A DNA stretch of 64,000 nt from Celeribacter naphthalenivorans. GTDB lineage: Bacteria; Pseudomonadota; Alphaproteobacteria; Rhodobacterales; Rhodobacteraceae. The notes beneath the pieces were generated by a model. It was not told the origin of the DNA and did not search any database. It worked only from the letters and a program-made list of their open reading frames with translations. The position numbers were made by a program, and so were the translations under genes. Where the stretch lies: contig NZ_JAIVLK010000006.1 in the NCBI RefSeq assembly GCF_020524585.1, positions 186,001 to 250,000 on the forward strand, given 5' to 3'. Shown here piece by piece: positions 8,615 to 18,871 of this stretch. Every line of letters begins with the position of its first letter. Position 1 is the first letter of the stretch.

Positions 8615-9502
8615 TCAGGGCAGCGATATCTTGTGGTAGGCTTTCATGCGCGCTCTAAACCAAGTGCGTTGCCGCTTGGCATATTGCCGTGTGGCGATGG
8701 TAGCGGCCTCTTTTGCCTCTTCAAGCGTCAGTTTGCCTTGCAGATAGGCAATCAATTCCGGCGCGCCGATGGCTTTTGAGGCGGGCGCGGCGGGGTCCCA
8801 AGTGGCCAGATTGGCCTCCGCCTCCTCCAAAGCGCCCTTTTTGATCATGATCTCGAATCGCCGTGCGATCCGGTCGTTGAGCCATTCCTTGTGGGCATCG
8901 AGCACCACGGGGAATGTCTTCGCGAGCGGCAAAAGCGGCGGCGGCGTGTCGGCCTGCCAGGCGGCCAGACCCCGCCCCGTGGCCCGCAGCACCTCCCAGG
9001 CGCGTTGCACCCGCATCGGGTTCAGCCGGTCGATCTTTTGCGCGGTCTCGGGGTCTTCGGCATCGAGATCGGCCAACAGACCGGCGTGCCCGCCCTCATC
9101 GGAACGCCTCTGGTCGGCCTCTGCGCGAAGCTCCGCCGGTGTCTCGGGAATTTCGACCAACCCTTCGGTCAGTGCCGCAAAATATAGCCCCGTGCCGCCG
9201 ACGATGATCGGCCGATCCGGGCCGGTGAGATGAGGTGCGACATCGCGCAGCCAATGGCCGACGGAATAGGCCTCGGTTCCGGGCACATGGCCGTAAAGCA
9301 CATGCGGCGCACGGGATTCGTCGACACAGGAGGGGCGCGCGGTCAAAACCCGCCAATTGTCAAAGACTTGAAGCGCATCCGCATTGATGATCACACCGCC
9401 CTGACGCTCCGCAATCTCGAGCGCGAGAGCGGATTTACCGGAGGCGGTGGGGCCCGCGATCAACACGGGCTGATGAGGGGCAATATCAAAGGGCACGACC
9501 AT
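8615..9502 (-). CDS. miaA: tRNA dimethylallyltransferase
   Basis: Transfers dimethylallyl to N6 of A37 in tRNAs reading UNN codons, which then carry i6A or ms2i6A. The 295-residue product has the P-loop GPTASGKS near residue 17, NADALQVF where many homologues have [18 protein letters not shown], and the C-terminal [12 protein letters not shown] motif. Length is normal. It is divergent from pyrH with about 130 bases between. Confidence 0.95.
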   Translation of the reverse strand: MVVPFDIAPHQPVLIAGPTASGKSALALEIAERQGGVIINADALQVFDNWRVLTARPSCVDESRAPHVLYGHVPGTEAYSVGHWLRDVAPHLTGPDRPIIVGGTGLYFAALTEGLVEIPETPAELRAEADQRRSDEGGHAGLLADLDAEDPETAQKIDRLNPMRVQRAWEVLRATGRGLAAWQADTPPPLLPLAKTFPVVLDAHKEWLNDRIARRFEIMIKKGALEEAEANLATWDPAAPASKAIGAPELIAYLQGKLTLEEAKEAATIATRQYAKRQRTWFRARMKAYHKISLP

Positions 9503-9633
9503 GAAACTGCGGTGGCAAAGACTGCGGCATTTGTCCAGAGGGCAAAGGGGAAAAATATCTTGCTGCGTCCATTGATCCCAGCCCGGTTTTGGCCCATTTT
9601 GCCGACAATCACATTTCAGTTCGGGGACATCTG

Positions 9634-10383
9634 ATGAGCGACGCAGAGCTTGACACGGGCACGGGACATCCGGCCACGAAATATAAACGTGTGCTGTTGA
9701 AAATCTCGGGCGAGGCGCTGATGGGCGACCAGGGCTTTGGCCTGCACCCGCCGACGGTGGAGCGGATCGCCCGCGAGGTGAAATCCGTGCATGACCTCGG
9801 TGTCGAGATTTGTATGGTGATCGGGGGCGGCAACATCTTTCGCGGGCTTCAGGGCTCGGCGCAGGGGATGGAACGCACCACCGCCGACTATATGGGCATG
9901 CTCGCCACCGTGATGAACGCGCTCGGTATGCAGGCCGCTTTGGAGGCGCTCGGCATCCACACGCGGGTGATCTCCGCGATCACGATGAACGAAGTGGCAG
10001 AGCCCTACATCCGCCGCCGCGCCGTGCGTCACCTTGAAAAAGGCCGGATCTGCATCTTTGCGGCGGGCACGGGCAACCCCTATTTCACCACCGACACGGC
10101 GGCCACGCTGCGCGCCAACGAGATGAATTGCGAAGCGATTTTCATGGGCAAGAACGGGGTGGACGGGGTCTATGACAAAGACCCGAAAACCAATCCGGAT
10201 GCGAAACGCTACGACGAGGTCAGCTATGACGAGGTGCTGCGCAAGAACCTCAAAGTCATGGACGCCTCCGCCATCGCTCTGGCGCGCGACAACTCCTTGC
10301 CGCTGATCGTTTTCCCGCTCGATGCAGCGGGTGGGTTCCAGTCGATCCTCGCGGGTGAAGGCACCTATACATTGGTGAAATGA
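9634..10383 (+). CDS. pyrH: UMP kinase
   Basis: Phosphorylates UMP to UDP in pyrimidine nucleotide synthesis. The 249-residue amino acid kinase-fold protein shows [15 protein letters not shown], the GGGNIFRG loop and [15 protein letters not shown] 9634 (MSDAEL) follows a GGGGA site; a longer frame from 9589 lacks family similarity. First gene of the long same-strand envelope and translation cluster; its stop overlaps the ATG of the next gene. Confidence 0.96.
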   Translation: MSDAELDTGTGHPATKYKRVLLKISGEALMGDQGFGLHPPTVERIAREVKSVHDLGVEICMVIGGGNIFRGLQGSAQGMERTTADYMGMLATVMNALGMQAALEALGIHTRVISAITMNEVAEPYIRRRAVRHLEKGRICIFAAGTGNPYFTTDTAATLRANEMNCEAIFMGKNGVDGVYDKDPKTNPDAKRYDEVSYDEVLRKNLKVMDASAIALARDNSLPLIVFPLDAAGGFQSILAGEGTYTLVK

Positions 10384-11201
10384 TGCGCTTTGCGCCGAGA
10401 GGGGCGATCAGGGTGTCGTCGTTGGGAGCCTGTGCGGTCCTGATTGGGGCCGCGTCACCCGCGCTCTCTGACACCTCTGTCTATACCGGATTTCTGGAGA
10501 CCCATGGCTGCACCTATGGGCCAATGCTCGATGCGGAGGTTCGTGCCGCCGGGTTGACGCCCGAAGGCTTGGCCAGCCATGCCCGAACGGCGGTGCAGTC
10601 CGGCGCGGCGGAGCAGAATGGCGATTGGGTGGTGTTTGACGCCTCTGTTTGCACGATCAAACTGCCGGAGATCACCAGCCCCTATGAGATCGCCGACGAT
10701 GTCCTCGCGCCCTACATCAATAGGGTGAGCGATCCTGCCTATGAGGCGGGGTGTTATCTGAGGGATTGGCAGAAGGCATTTGAGGCGATCGGACTCGACG
10801 CCGATGCGGCCTTTGCCGACGGGGTGGAGTTTCTCGCCGCCGAAATCACCGCTGGCCGGATGTCGTTCTATAGCGATAGCCCGCTCAGAACGCCCTTCGG
10901 TTTCCAGACCATAGTGCTGGAAGGATGCGACCAGGGCGCGCGGGCCGAGGCCATCAAGGCGTCTTCCGGCGATCTGGCCCAACTGTTCGACACCTATGTC
11001 CGCATGTCCTATGCGGCAAACACCTGTGGTGATGGGCAAAGTGGCGATATGGCTTTTTCTGAAGCTGTGCAGGACAGCACCGACAATGCCTGGATGTTAA
11101 TGGACGCGATGATGCTCACCATGGCTGCCGGATGGCACGAGGGGATGACGGCGCAGAACAAGGGCCTGCCACGCCCGCCTCTGTGTCACATCACGCCATA
11201 A
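10380..11201 (+). CDS. Secreted protein of unknown function between pyrH and frr
   Basis: A 273-residue product whose start (ATG 10380 or 10383) overlaps the pyrH stop, so it is translationally coupled. Residues 1-30 form a signal peptide ending near SPALSD. The mature protein has several Cys residues ([44 protein letters not shown]), suggesting periplasmic disulfides. No known domain is recognised. pyrH-frr is normally an uninterrupted pair, so its insertion here is notable. Confidence 0.85.
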   Translation: MMRFAPRGAIRVSSLGACAVLIGAASPALSDTSVYTGFLETHGCTYGPMLDAEVRAAGLTPEGLASHARTAVQSGAAEQNGDWVVFDASVCTIKLPEITSPYEIADDVLAPYINRVSDPAYEAGCYLRDWQKAFEAIGLDADAAFADGVEFLAAEITAGRMSFYSDSPLRTPFGFQTIVLEGCDQGARAEAIKASSGDLAQLFDTYVRMSYAANTCGDGQSGDMAFSEAVQDSTDNAWMLMDAMMLTMAAGWHEGMTAQNKGLPRPPLCHITP

Positions 11202-11280
11202 GCGGAGCCGCGCCTAAACACTGGCAGCCCGAAACCAAACCCGCTATAGCGGGGCAAAGACGATACAAAGGGGAAGACCC

Positions 11281-11841
11281 ATGTCCGAAGATTTCGAACT
11301 CGACACCGCCGATCTGTCCAAACGCATGGACGGCTCGCTGAGCAACCTGCGCACGGAATTTGCCTCGCTGCGCACGGGCCGGGCCTCGGGCTCGATGCTG
11401 GAGCCGATCATGGTGGACGCCTACGGCTCGATGACGCCGATCAACCAGGTTGGCACCGTCAACGTGCCGGAGCCGCGCATGGTGACGATCAACGTCTGGG
11501 ACAAAGGTCTGGTGAATAAGGTCGAAAAAGCGATCCGCGAATCCGGCCTCGGCATCAACCCGCAGCTGAACGGCACGATTATTATGCTGCCGATCCCGGA
11601 GCTGAACGAAGAGCGTCGTCGCGAGTTGACGAAAGTGGCCGGCCAATATGCCGAACACGCCCGCGTCGCCGTGCGCAACGTGCGTCAGGACGGCATGCAG
11701 CAGATCAAGAAGAACAAGGACGGCATGTCCGACGACGACCAGAAATTCTGGGAATCCGAGGTGCAGGAGCTGACCGACAAGCACATCAAGCTGATCGACG
11801 ACCTTCTGGCGCATAAGCAAGAAGAGATCATGCAGGTCTGA
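11281..11841 (+). CDS. frr: Ribosome recycling factor
   Basis: Splits the post-termination ribosome together with EF-G. The 186-residue product has normal length and clear family segments: [20 protein letters not shown], the [20 protein letters not shown] stretch and the C-terminal helix with [22 protein letters not shown] 11281 follows AAAGGGGAAG. It lies in the pyrH-frr-uppS-cdsA-dxr order usual for many Proteobacteria. Confidence 0.97.
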   Translation: MSEDFELDTADLSKRMDGSLSNLRTEFASLRTGRASGSMLEPIMVDAYGSMTPINQVGTVNVPEPRMVTINVWDKGLVNKVEKAIRESGLGINPQLNGTIIMLPIPELNEERRRELTKVAGQYAEHARVAVRNVRQDGMQQIKKNKDGMSDDDQKFWESEVQELTDKHIKLIDDLLAHKQEEIMQV

Positions 11842-11952
11842 GCGGGGCTTGGGCCTTTTACGGCCCTTTACCAACCCTGTGCGAGTGATTTGAAAGGGTT
11901 GCAGACGGAAACAAGAGCGTGTTTCATGAAGCAACCTGTTACGAGAGGCCCT

Positions 11953-12696
11953 ATGAGCGACATGAGTCCAGCCACACCCGATGAGGTCAATTCCGGCGGA
12001 CCGACCCATGTCGCGATGATCATGGATGGCAACGGTCGTTGGGCGCAGTCGCGGGGCAAACCGCGGCTGTTCGGCCATCACGCGGGCGCCAAAAGGGTCA
12101 AGGAAATCGTCCGGGCCTGTCCCGATCTGGGCGTCAAATATCTGACGATCTTTGCCTTTTCGACCGAGAACTGGAAACGCACCCAGACCGAAGTGTCGGG
12201 CCTCATGAGCCTGTTTCGTCGCTATATCCAGAACGAGATGCGCGGCCTTGTGGCGGAGGGCGTGCGGGTGCGCTTTATCGGCGACCGGGTGCGGCTCGAC
12301 AAAAAACTGATCGCGTTGATGGACGATCTCGAAGAGGTCACGCAAGAGAACACCAAGGTGCATCTCACCATCGCGATCAACTACGGTGGGCGCGATGAGG
12401 TGTCGCGGGCTGTGAAAGATCTGGCCTGTGACGTGGCGCGCGGCGAGTTGGACCCGGAGACGGTCGATGAGACCACGCTCACGCGCTATCTCGACACCAA
12501 AGTTTTGCCCGACCCCGATCTGGTGATCCGCACCTCGGGCGAGGCGCGGATTTCGAACTTTCTTCTGTGGCAATCCGCCTATGCCGAATATGAATTCATC
12601 GACACGCTCTGGCCGGATTTCACCGCAGAGGTCTTTGCCCAATGCGTATCCCGCTACGCCGGGCGCGACCGTCGGTTTGGCGGGGTGAAAAAGTGA
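11953..12696 (+). CDS. uppS: Undecaprenyl diphosphate synthase
   Basis: Cis-prenyltransferase making the C55 lipid carrier for peptidoglycan and other envelope polymers. The 247-residue product has the catalytic Asp in MIMDGNGRWA (about residue 25), the HHAGAKRVKEI segment, FAFSTENWKR and the C-terminal RTSGEARISNFLLWQ. ATG 11953 follows GAGAGG at good spacing; upstream in-frame ATGs (11890, 11926) would add non-family sequence. It overlaps cdsA by four bases. Confidence 0.96.
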   Translation: MSDMSPATPDEVNSGGPTHVAMIMDGNGRWAQSRGKPRLFGHHAGAKRVKEIVRACPDLGVKYLTIFAFSTENWKRTQTEVSGLMSLFRRYIQNEMRGLVAEGVRVRFIGDRVRLDKKLIALMDDLEEVTQENTKVHLTIAINYGGRDEVSRAVKDLACDVARGELDPETVDETTLTRYLDTKVLPDPDLVIRTSGEARISNFLLWQSAYAEYEFIDTLWPDFTAEVFAQCVSRYAGRDRRFGGVKK

Positions 12697-13385
12697 CCTC
12701 CAAGACATCTAAAAACGGCAAGTGGCGCGATCTGATGCCGCGTCTGCTCTCGGCTGTTGTGATGGTGGCGGTGGGGCTTGGCGCCGTGCTGTCCTCGCAT
12801 CTGGCCTTCACAACGCTGGTCGTCGTGGTCGGCTGTGTCGGGCTTTGGGAACTGTGGCGCATGCGTCAGGTGAAACTGGCCGCATCGGGCCTGAACACCG
12901 CAGACAGCCTCAACCTCGCCGCCTATCTCGCCGTTCTGGTTCTGGGCTGTCTTGGCCTCATCACACTTTCTGCCGAGGGCGGCCGCGCGCTTTTGCTCTA
13001 TGTCATCGGCCTCGTGGTGGTGACGGACAGTATGGGCTATCTGGTTGGCAAAACCCTTGGCGGCCCGAAATTTTGGGCGCGGATCAGCCCGAACAAGACA
13101 TGGTCCGGCGTCCTTGGCGGCTGGGTCGGGGCAGGGGTTCTGGCCTATTTCTGTCACCCCTTCATGCCCGACGGCTTCGTGCGTCTGTGGTTCTTTGTGT
13201 CCTCCTCGATGGTGCTGTCTTTCGCCTCGCAACTGGGCGATATGGCGGAAAGCGGCCTCAAGCGCCGGATGGGGGTCAAGGACAGCTCCAACATCATCCC
13301 CGGCCACGGCGGCGTGCTCGACCGGTTTGACGCGCTCTTGGCCTTGGGCGCGCTGGCCTATGTGCTCAATCTGATTTTCGGCTGA
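12693..13385 (+). CDS. cdsA: Phosphatidate cytidylyltransferase
   Basis: Makes CDP-diacylglycerol from phosphatidate and CTP at the inner membrane. A 230-residue polytopic protein with about seven hydrophobic spans and the family signature near its C-terminus (QLGDMAESGLKRRMGVKDSS, then IIPGHGGVLDRFDAL). GTG 12693 was chosen because it gives a GTGA overlap with the uppS stop. It is slightly shorter than E. coli CdsA, mainly at the N-terminus. Confidence 0.94.
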   Translation: MTSKTSKNGKWRDLMPRLLSAVVMVAVGLGAVLSSHLAFTTLVVVVGCVGLWELWRMRQVKLAASGLNTADSLNLAAYLAVLVLGCLGLITLSAEGGRALLLYVIGLVVVTDSMGYLVGKTLGGPKFWARISPNKTWSGVLGGWVGAGVLAYFCHPFMPDGFVRLWFFVSSSMVLSFASQLGDMAESGLKRRMGVKDSSNIIPGHGGVLDRFDALLALGALAYVLNLIFG

Positions 13386-13392
13386 GGCAGAC

Positions 13393-14559
13393 ATGCGACG
13401 CATTTCCATTTTCGGCGCGACGGGCTCCATCGGGCAATCGACCATCGACCTGATCCGCCGGGATCGCGAGGCTTACGATGTGGTGGCGCTCACCGGGGGC
13501 GGCAATATCGATTTGCTGGCGAAAGACGCGATTGATCTCGGTGCGAAAGTCGCCGTCACTGCCTATGAGGATCGCCTCGCGGAGCTCAAATCCGCCCTCG
13601 CAGGTTCTGGCATTCAGGCCGCCGCGGGCGAACACGCGCTGATCGAAGCGGCGGATCGCGAGGCGGATTGGATCATGTCGGCCATCGTCGGCTCCGCAGG
13701 CCTCGCGCCGGGTCTTCACGCGTTGCGCCACGGCACCACGCTGGCGCTGGCCAATAAAGAAAGCCTTGTCACCGCCGGGCCGCTTTTGATGCAATCGGCA
13801 CAAAGCCATGGCGCGCGGGTTCTGCCCGTCGACAGCGAACATTCCGCCGTTTTCCAAGGCCTCGTGGGCGAGGATCAATCGGAGGTCGAGCGCGTCATCA
13901 TCACCGCTTCCGGCGGGCCGTTCCGCGACTGGTCGCTGGACCAGTTGAAAGGCGCGACACTGGCGCAGGCCTGCAAACACCCATCTTGGGATATGGGCCA
14001 ACGGATCACGATTGATTCCGCCTCAATGTTCAATAAGGCGCTGGAAATCATTGAGACCAAAGAATATTTCGGGTTTTCTCCCGATCAGATCGAAGTGCTC
14101 GTGCATCCCGGGTCCTACGTCCACGCCCTTGTGGGCTTTCGCGACGGGGCCTTGATGGCCCATCTCGGCGCGCCGGATATGCGCCATGCCATCGGCTATG
14201 CGCTGCACTGGCCGGAGCGGCGCGATTTGCCGGTCGAACGTTTGGACCTCGCCAAAGTAGGTCAGTTGCGCTTTGAAGCGCCCGATGAGACCCGTTTCCC
14301 GCCGCTGCGCCTTGCGCGTCAGGTGATGGAGATGGGCGGTTTGGCCGGAGCTGTTTTCAATGCCGCGAAAGAGGCCGCTTTGGACCTTTTCATCGCCCAA
14401 AAGATCGGGTTTCTCGACATGGCGCGCCTCACCGAAGAGGTGCTCAATCAGATGTCAACGGATGTGAGCCAGCCCCAGACCAACATGAGCTTGGACACGG
14501 TGCTCGCAGCCGATAAAGAAGCGCGGGCGCGTGTGATGGCGCTGCAAACGAAGCAATAA
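13393..14559 (+). CDS. dxr: 1-deoxy-D-xylulose 5-phosphate reductoisomerase
   Basis: NADPH-dependent first committed step of the MEP isoprenoid pathway, supplying precursors used by UppS and MiaA. The 388-residue product has the nucleotide-binding start FGATGSIGQSTIDLI, LANKESLVTAG, metal-binding PVDSEHSAVFQ and the PSWDMGQRITIDSASMFNK motif. Full length and intact. Seven bases separate it from cdsA. Confidence 0.97.
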   Translation: MRRISIFGATGSIGQSTIDLIRRDREAYDVVALTGGGNIDLLAKDAIDLGAKVAVTAYEDRLAELKSALAGSGIQAAAGEHALIEAADREADWIMSAIVGSAGLAPGLHALRHGTTLALANKESLVTAGPLLMQSAQSHGARVLPVDSEHSAVFQGLVGEDQSEVERVIITASGGPFRDWSLDQLKGATLAQACKHPSWDMGQRITIDSASMFNKALEIIETKEYFGFSPDQIEVLVHPGSYVHALVGFRDGALMAHLGAPDMRHAIGYALHWPERRDLPVERLDLAKVGQLRFEAPDETRFPPLRLARQVMEMGGLAGAVFNAAKEAALDLFIAQKIGFLDMARLTEEVLNQMSTDVSQPQTNMSLDTVLAADKEARARVMALQTKQ

Positions 14560-14571
14560 GGACGATCTCGA

Positions 14572-15930
14572 ATGGATGTAACCAGCCTTCTCAGCAGCCT
14601 CGGCGGTACGGCCTTTACGCTGGTGTTTTTCATTGTCGCCCTGTCGATCATCGTCACGGTGCATGAATATGGCCATTACATCGTCGGGCGCTGGTCGGGG
14701 ATCCGGGCGGATGTCTTCTCTTTGGGCTTCGGCAAACCGCTGTGGCAGCGCACCGACAAACGCGGCACGGTCTGGCAGATTGCGGCGCTTCCCTTTGGCG
14801 GCTATGTGAAATTCGCAGGCGACGCCAACGCGGCGTCGGCGCCCGATGCCCATGCTGTCGAAGGCATGAGCGCGGAAGAGGCCCGCCACACCATGCCGGG
14901 CGCGCCTTTGTGGGCCCGGACCGCGACGGTGGCCGCCGGTCCGATCTTCAATTTCGTGTTTTCTTTCATCGTCTTCACCATCTTTGTGTTGATCGCAGGC
15001 AAGGCCGCGGACACCTTGGTGGTCGATGAGGTCGCGCCTGTGCCCTATGAGATTGGCCTGATGCCCGGCGATGAAATCACAGCCATCGCAGGGCAGGAGG
15101 TGCCGGAACCGGGCGCGCTTTTGGGCTTTTTGCAAGAACTGCCGCGCGAAGGCGCCGTGTCCTACACTGTCGCGCGCGAGGGGCAGGAACTGACCGTCAC
15201 GGGGCCCTATCCCTATCCGGTGATCGTCGCAGGCGTGTCGCCGAAATCCGCCGCACGCGATGCGGGGATCAAGACCGGCGACGTGATCACCCAGATCGAT
15301 GGCGCGCCGATCACCACGTTTTGGGACCTTCAGGACTATGTCACCAGCCATGATGGCGCGCCGATGACGCTGACCGTTTGGCGGCCCAATGGCGAGACAT
15401 CTGCGGAGGGCGGCGAGACCTTTGAGACCACGCTTGAGCCGCGTCGCCGCGATCTTCCGACCGATGATGGCGGGTTCGAGACCCGTTGGTTGATCGGCAT
15501 CACTGGCGGTCTGCTGTTCTCGGTCGGCACCGAACCGGTTGGCCTCGGCGCAGCGCTGTTGGCCGGTATCCAAGGCGTGTGGCAAATCATCACCATGTCG
15601 CTCTCGGGCATGGCGCATATGATCACCGGCGCGATCTCTGCCTGCAACCTCTCGGGTCCCGTGGGCATCGCCGAGGTGGTGTCGACCTCTGCCTCCGATG
15701 GTGTGGCGAGTTTCCTGTCCACCGTGGCGCTTCTGTCGACCGCGATTGGCCTGATGAACCTCTTCCCGATCCCGGTTCTGGATGGCGGGCATCTGGTGTT
15801 CTACGCCTATGAGGCGGTGCGCGGCAAACCCCTGCCGGATCGGGCGGTGAATGTCATGATGACCATCGGTTTGGCTGTGATCCTGGGCTTTATGGTGCTG
15901 GGACTGGGATCGGATTTGTTCTGTAAATAA
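14572..15930 (+). CDS. rseP: Site-2 zinc protease of the inner membrane
   Basis: Intramembrane metalloprotease that cuts anti-sigma factors or remnant signal peptides. The 452-residue product has the zinc motif HEYGH at residues 31-35 in the first membrane span, two PDZ-like regions in the middle (around GLMPGDEITAIAGQEV and RDAGIKTGDVITQIDG), and the third ligand motif LDGGHLVFY near the C-terminus. Placement between dxr and bamA is conserved in Proteobacteria. Its substrate here is unknown; no anti-sigma gene is nearby. Confidence 0.96.
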   Translation: MDVTSLLSSLGGTAFTLVFFIVALSIIVTVHEYGHYIVGRWSGIRADVFSLGFGKPLWQRTDKRGTVWQIAALPFGGYVKFAGDANAASAPDAHAVEGMSAEEARHTMPGAPLWARTATVAAGPIFNFVFSFIVFTIFVLIAGKAADTLVVDEVAPVPYEIGLMPGDEITAIAGQEVPEPGALLGFLQELPREGAVSYTVAREGQELTVTGPYPYPVIVAGVSPKSAARDAGIKTGDVITQIDGAPITTFWDLQDYVTSHDGAPMTLTVWRPNGETSAEGGETFETTLEPRRRDLPTDDGGFETRWLIGITGGLLFSVGTEPVGLGAALLAGIQGVWQIITMSLSGMAHMITGAISACNLSGPVGIAEVVSTSASDGVASFLSTVALLSTAIGLMNLFPIPVLDGGHLVFYAYEAVRGKPLPDRAVNVMMTIGLAVILGFMVLGLGSDLFCK

Positions 15931-16120
15931 TCCGCCGTTTTCTCGGAGACTGTTGCCAAAACCCCGGCAAAATCCCCGCGTATTTTGCGGAATTACGCAG
16001 TCTTAGTCCAAATCTCGCCACAATCACGGCGTATCTCCTGAACTCAGAGCGGTCGGCTTTTGCGGACCGCAGAGGGTATGTGTGGCAGGGTAAGCCTGTC
16101 GATGACTGAGGAGGGCCTCG

Positions 16121-16252
16121 ATGACCGCAATCCGTGCTGGCTACCAAAGCCTGTCGCAACTGGCCGATCTCAACTGGGATCGTCTGCTCTATGCCGCAAC
16201 CATCGTCGTCGCACTGGTGGCCGGGTCCTTTTTCGGACAGCTTTTCCTCTAA
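16121..16252 (+). CDS. 43-residue single-span membrane protein
   Basis: ATG 16121 follows a strong GAGGAGGG five bases upstream; 43 codons to TAA 16252. The first 20 residues are polar (MTAIRAGYQSLSQLADLNWD) and the second half is one hydrophobic span (LLYAATIVVALVAG) ending in FFGQLFL. It lies between rseP and bamA on the same strand, with about 190 bases upstream and 260 downstream. Function unknown. The ribosome-binding site, codon use and position support a real gene; no motif is present. Confidence 0.65.
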   Translation: MTAIRAGYQSLSQLADLNWDRLLYAATIVVALVAGSFFGQLFL

Positions 16253-16386
16253 GGGACGCGACGTCGTGTTTGGACCCGTAGAGGTCTGAGCCACGAGTCT
16301 TTCGACCTGCCTTTCAAACGGTCGGTTCAACACCGAAAAAAGGCGAGGGCGGAAATCCGCTAAACACCTGACAAACGCTACAAGTA

Positions 16387-16411
16387 GGGCTTTCGCTTTC
16401 GGCGAAGGCCC
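16387..16411 (+). terminator. Hairpin before bamA, possible terminator
   Basis: GGGCTTTCGC (16387-16396) can pair with GCGAAGGCCC (16402-16411) with one G-T pair and a 5-nt loop. There is no clear T tract after it, so termination is uncertain. Confidence 0.35.
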
Positions 16412-16515
16412 TTATGCTGTGTCTCAAAGCCGTTTTTATGGTCGATCGCTTTTGACAAGGGGCGGTATTGCCGTTACTCAGCTAGGAACAAGTGGGGAAT
16501 ATCGAGAAAGCTGCC

Positions 16516-18870
16516 ATGTTGCCATTGAATCACCGTTCGATCCGCGTGAAACCACGTTTTGTAGCACGTGCCTTTGCGCTGTCTTTTGCGGCTTTCGCAG
16601 TCACAACCGTCTCTTACACCGCATTTCCGGCGCCAGCCGAGGCGCAATCCTTCAATTTCACCAATGTGGTGGTCGAAGGCGCGCAGCGGGTGTCGGCAGG
16701 CACAATCCTGTCCTACGCGGGAATCACACGCGGTCAGACGGTGTCCGGCGGCGAGCTGAACGACGCCTATCAGAACGTCTTGGGCACCGGATTGTTCGAG
16801 ACGGTGGAATTCACCCCGCGTGGCAACACGCTTGTGATCAAGGTCGCTGAATTCCCGGTCGTGTCGCGCATCGCCATCGAAGGCAACCGCAAGGTCAGCG
16901 ATGACGCGCTGATGCCCGCGCTCACCACCAAGGTCCGTCAGGTCTATTCGCCCTCTGTCGCCGAAGCCGACGCCGCCACGCTGACGCAGATTTACGAGAC
17001 CAGAGGCCAGTTGGTCGCCACCGTGACGCCGAAGATCATTCGCCGGTCCGACAACCGCGTCGATGTGGTGTTTGAGGTGACCGAGGGCAAAGGCGTCGAA
17101 ATCGAGCGTCTCAGCTTTGTTGGCAACCGTGAATATTCGGATTCGCGTCTGCGTCGCGTGCTTGAAACCAAACAGGCAGGCGCGCTGCGCTTTATCATCG
17201 GGCGTGACACCTACACCGAGGATCGTCTCCAGTTCGACAAACGCGTGCTGACGGATTTCTACACCTCGCGCGGCTATATCGATTTTCAGGTGCTCAACGT
17301 CGCCGCCGAGTTTTCGCGTGAGCGCAACGCCTATTTCCTGACCTTCAACGTGCGTGAGGGCCAGAAATACGACTTTGGCAAAATCTCCATCTCTTCCGAG
17401 ATGGCAGGTGTCGACGCCGCCGACTTTGCCAAGGTGACCAATATCCGCGCCGGCCAGACCTATTCGCCGCTGGCGGTGGACAATATGATCGACCGCATCG
17501 AAACGCTGGCGACCAAAAAAGGCATCGATTTCCTGCGCGCCGAGCCGCGTGTGACGCGCAATCCCCGCACGCAGACGCTTGATGTTGATTTCGTGCTGGT
17601 GCGCGGGCCGCGCATCTTTGTCGAACGCATCGACATTGAGGGCAATGCCACGACGCTCGACCGTGTGGTGCGTCAGAAATTCAAAACCGTCGAAGGCGAC
17701 CCGTTCAACCCGCGCGAGATTCGCGCTGCCGCGGACCGCATCCGGGCGCTCGGGTTCTTCTCGAACGCCGATGTGAGCACGCGTCAGGGCTCCGCAGCCG
17801 ATCAAATGATCGTCGATGTGAACGTCACCGAAAAACCGACCGGGTCGTTCACCTTCGGCGGCAACTACTCCGTGTCCGAAGGGGTCAACCTGATTGCCTC
17901 CTTCAGCGAAGCCAACTTCCTGGGCCGGGGCCAGCGCCTGTCCTTCAGCCTGACCACGGACGTCGAAGACGGCAGCCTGTCGTTCAATTTCGTCGAACCA
18001 GCTTTCCTGGGGCGCGATGTCGCCTTTGGTCTGAGCGCGGGTCTCGGGACGTCGCAACCGTCTTATGCCGAGCATGAGCTGCGTCGCGCCTATATTTCGC
18101 CGCGCCTGACTTTCCCGGTCTCTGAAAACGGCGCCTTGACGATCAATTATCGCGGTGAGATCGCCGAGATTGTCGAAGATGGCGATTATACCGATGCTGG
18201 CTACAGTTACCCTGTGCAAATTCAGAACGACATCGACGAAGGCCGCTATTCGACCCATTCTCTGGGCTATTCCTATAGCTACGACACGCGTCGCAACGGG
18301 TTGAACCCGAACGCGGGCATGTTGTTCAAGTTCGGTCAGGATTTCGCGGGTCTCATTGGCGGCGATTCAGAGTATATCAAAACCTCCGCCGAGGTGACCG
18401 GCGAGATGAAGGTCTGGAACGAAGAGGTGACCCTGCGCGCCACCGTCGAAGGCGGCGTGATCGACGCCGATGGCGACAGCCGCGTCTCCGAGCGGTATTT
18501 CAACAGCACCTCGATCATGCGCGGCTTTGAGCCGGGCGGTATCGGTCCGCGTTCGAACAACAACGATCTGGCGCTTGGCGGCAACATGTATGCCGTGGCC
18601 CGTCTTGAGGCGAATTTCCCGCTGGGTCTGCCCGAAGAATACGGTCTCTCCGGGGGCCTGTTCTTTGACTACGGCTCGGTCTGGGGGCTCGACGACACCA
18701 CGAATATCATCGCCGGCTCCGACGATCCGAACTGGCGCTCTGTCATTGGGGCGTCCGTCTTCTGGACCACGCCTCTGGGTCCGCTGCGCTTTAACTTCAC
18801 CAAGGCGCTCGACAAAGAAGACTACGACAAGGAACAGAGTTTCGACCTGACCATCTCGTCGAGCTTCTGA
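16516..18870 (+). CDS. bamA: Outer membrane protein assembly factor BamA
   Basis: Core of the machine that inserts beta-barrel proteins into the outer membrane. From ATG 16516 the product has 784 residues: a signal peptide ending near PAEAQS, five POTRA repeats over about residues 45-440 (first starting FNFTNVVVEGAQRV), then the Omp85 barrel ending in the aromatic C-terminal signature LTISSSF. GTG 16492 has a better AGGA site and would add eight residues. skp follows after one base. Likely transcribed with skp and possibly with the fabZ-lpx genes. Confidence 0.96.
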   Translation: MLPLNHRSIRVKPRFVARAFALSFAAFAVTTVSYTAFPAPAEAQSFNFTNVVVEGAQRVSAGTILSYAGITRGQTVSGGELNDAYQNVLGTGLFETVEFTPRGNTLVIKVAEFPVVSRIAIEGNRKVSDDALMPALTTKVRQVYSPSVAEADAATLTQIYETRGQLVATVTPKIIRRSDNRVDVVFEVTEGKGVEIERLSFVGNREYSDSRLRRVLETKQAGALRFIIGRDTYTEDRLQFDKRVLTDFYTSRGYIDFQVLNVAAEFSRERNAYFLTFNVREGQKYDFGKISISSEMAGVDAADFAKVTNIRAGQTYSPLAVDNMIDRIETLATKKGIDFLRAEPRVTRNPRTQTLDVDFVLVRGPRIFVERIDIEGNATTLDRVVRQKFKTVEGDPFNPREIRAAADRIRALGFFSNADVSTRQGSAADQMIVDVNVTEKPTGSFTFGGNYSVSEGVNLIASFSEANFLGRGQRLSFSLTTDVEDGSLSFNFVEPAFLGRDVAFGLSAGLGTSQPSYAEHELRRAYISPRLTFPVSENGALTINYRGEIAEIVEDGDYTDAGYSYPVQIQNDIDEGRYSTHSLGYSYSYDTRRNGLNPNAGMLFKFGQDFAGLIGGDSEYIKTSAEVTGEMKVWNEEVTLRATVEGGVIDADGDSRVSERYFNSTSIMRGFEPGGIGPRSNNNDLALGGNMYAVARLEANFPLGLPEEYGLSGGLFFDYGSVWGLDDTTNIIAGSDDPNWRSVIGASVFWTTPLGPLRFNFTKALDKEDYDKEQSFDLTISSSF

Positions 18871-18871
18871 G

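Noticed and set aside
16474-18258. 594-codon minus-strand frame over bamA
   Set aside because: Shadow of bamA, no family match, no plausible start signal.
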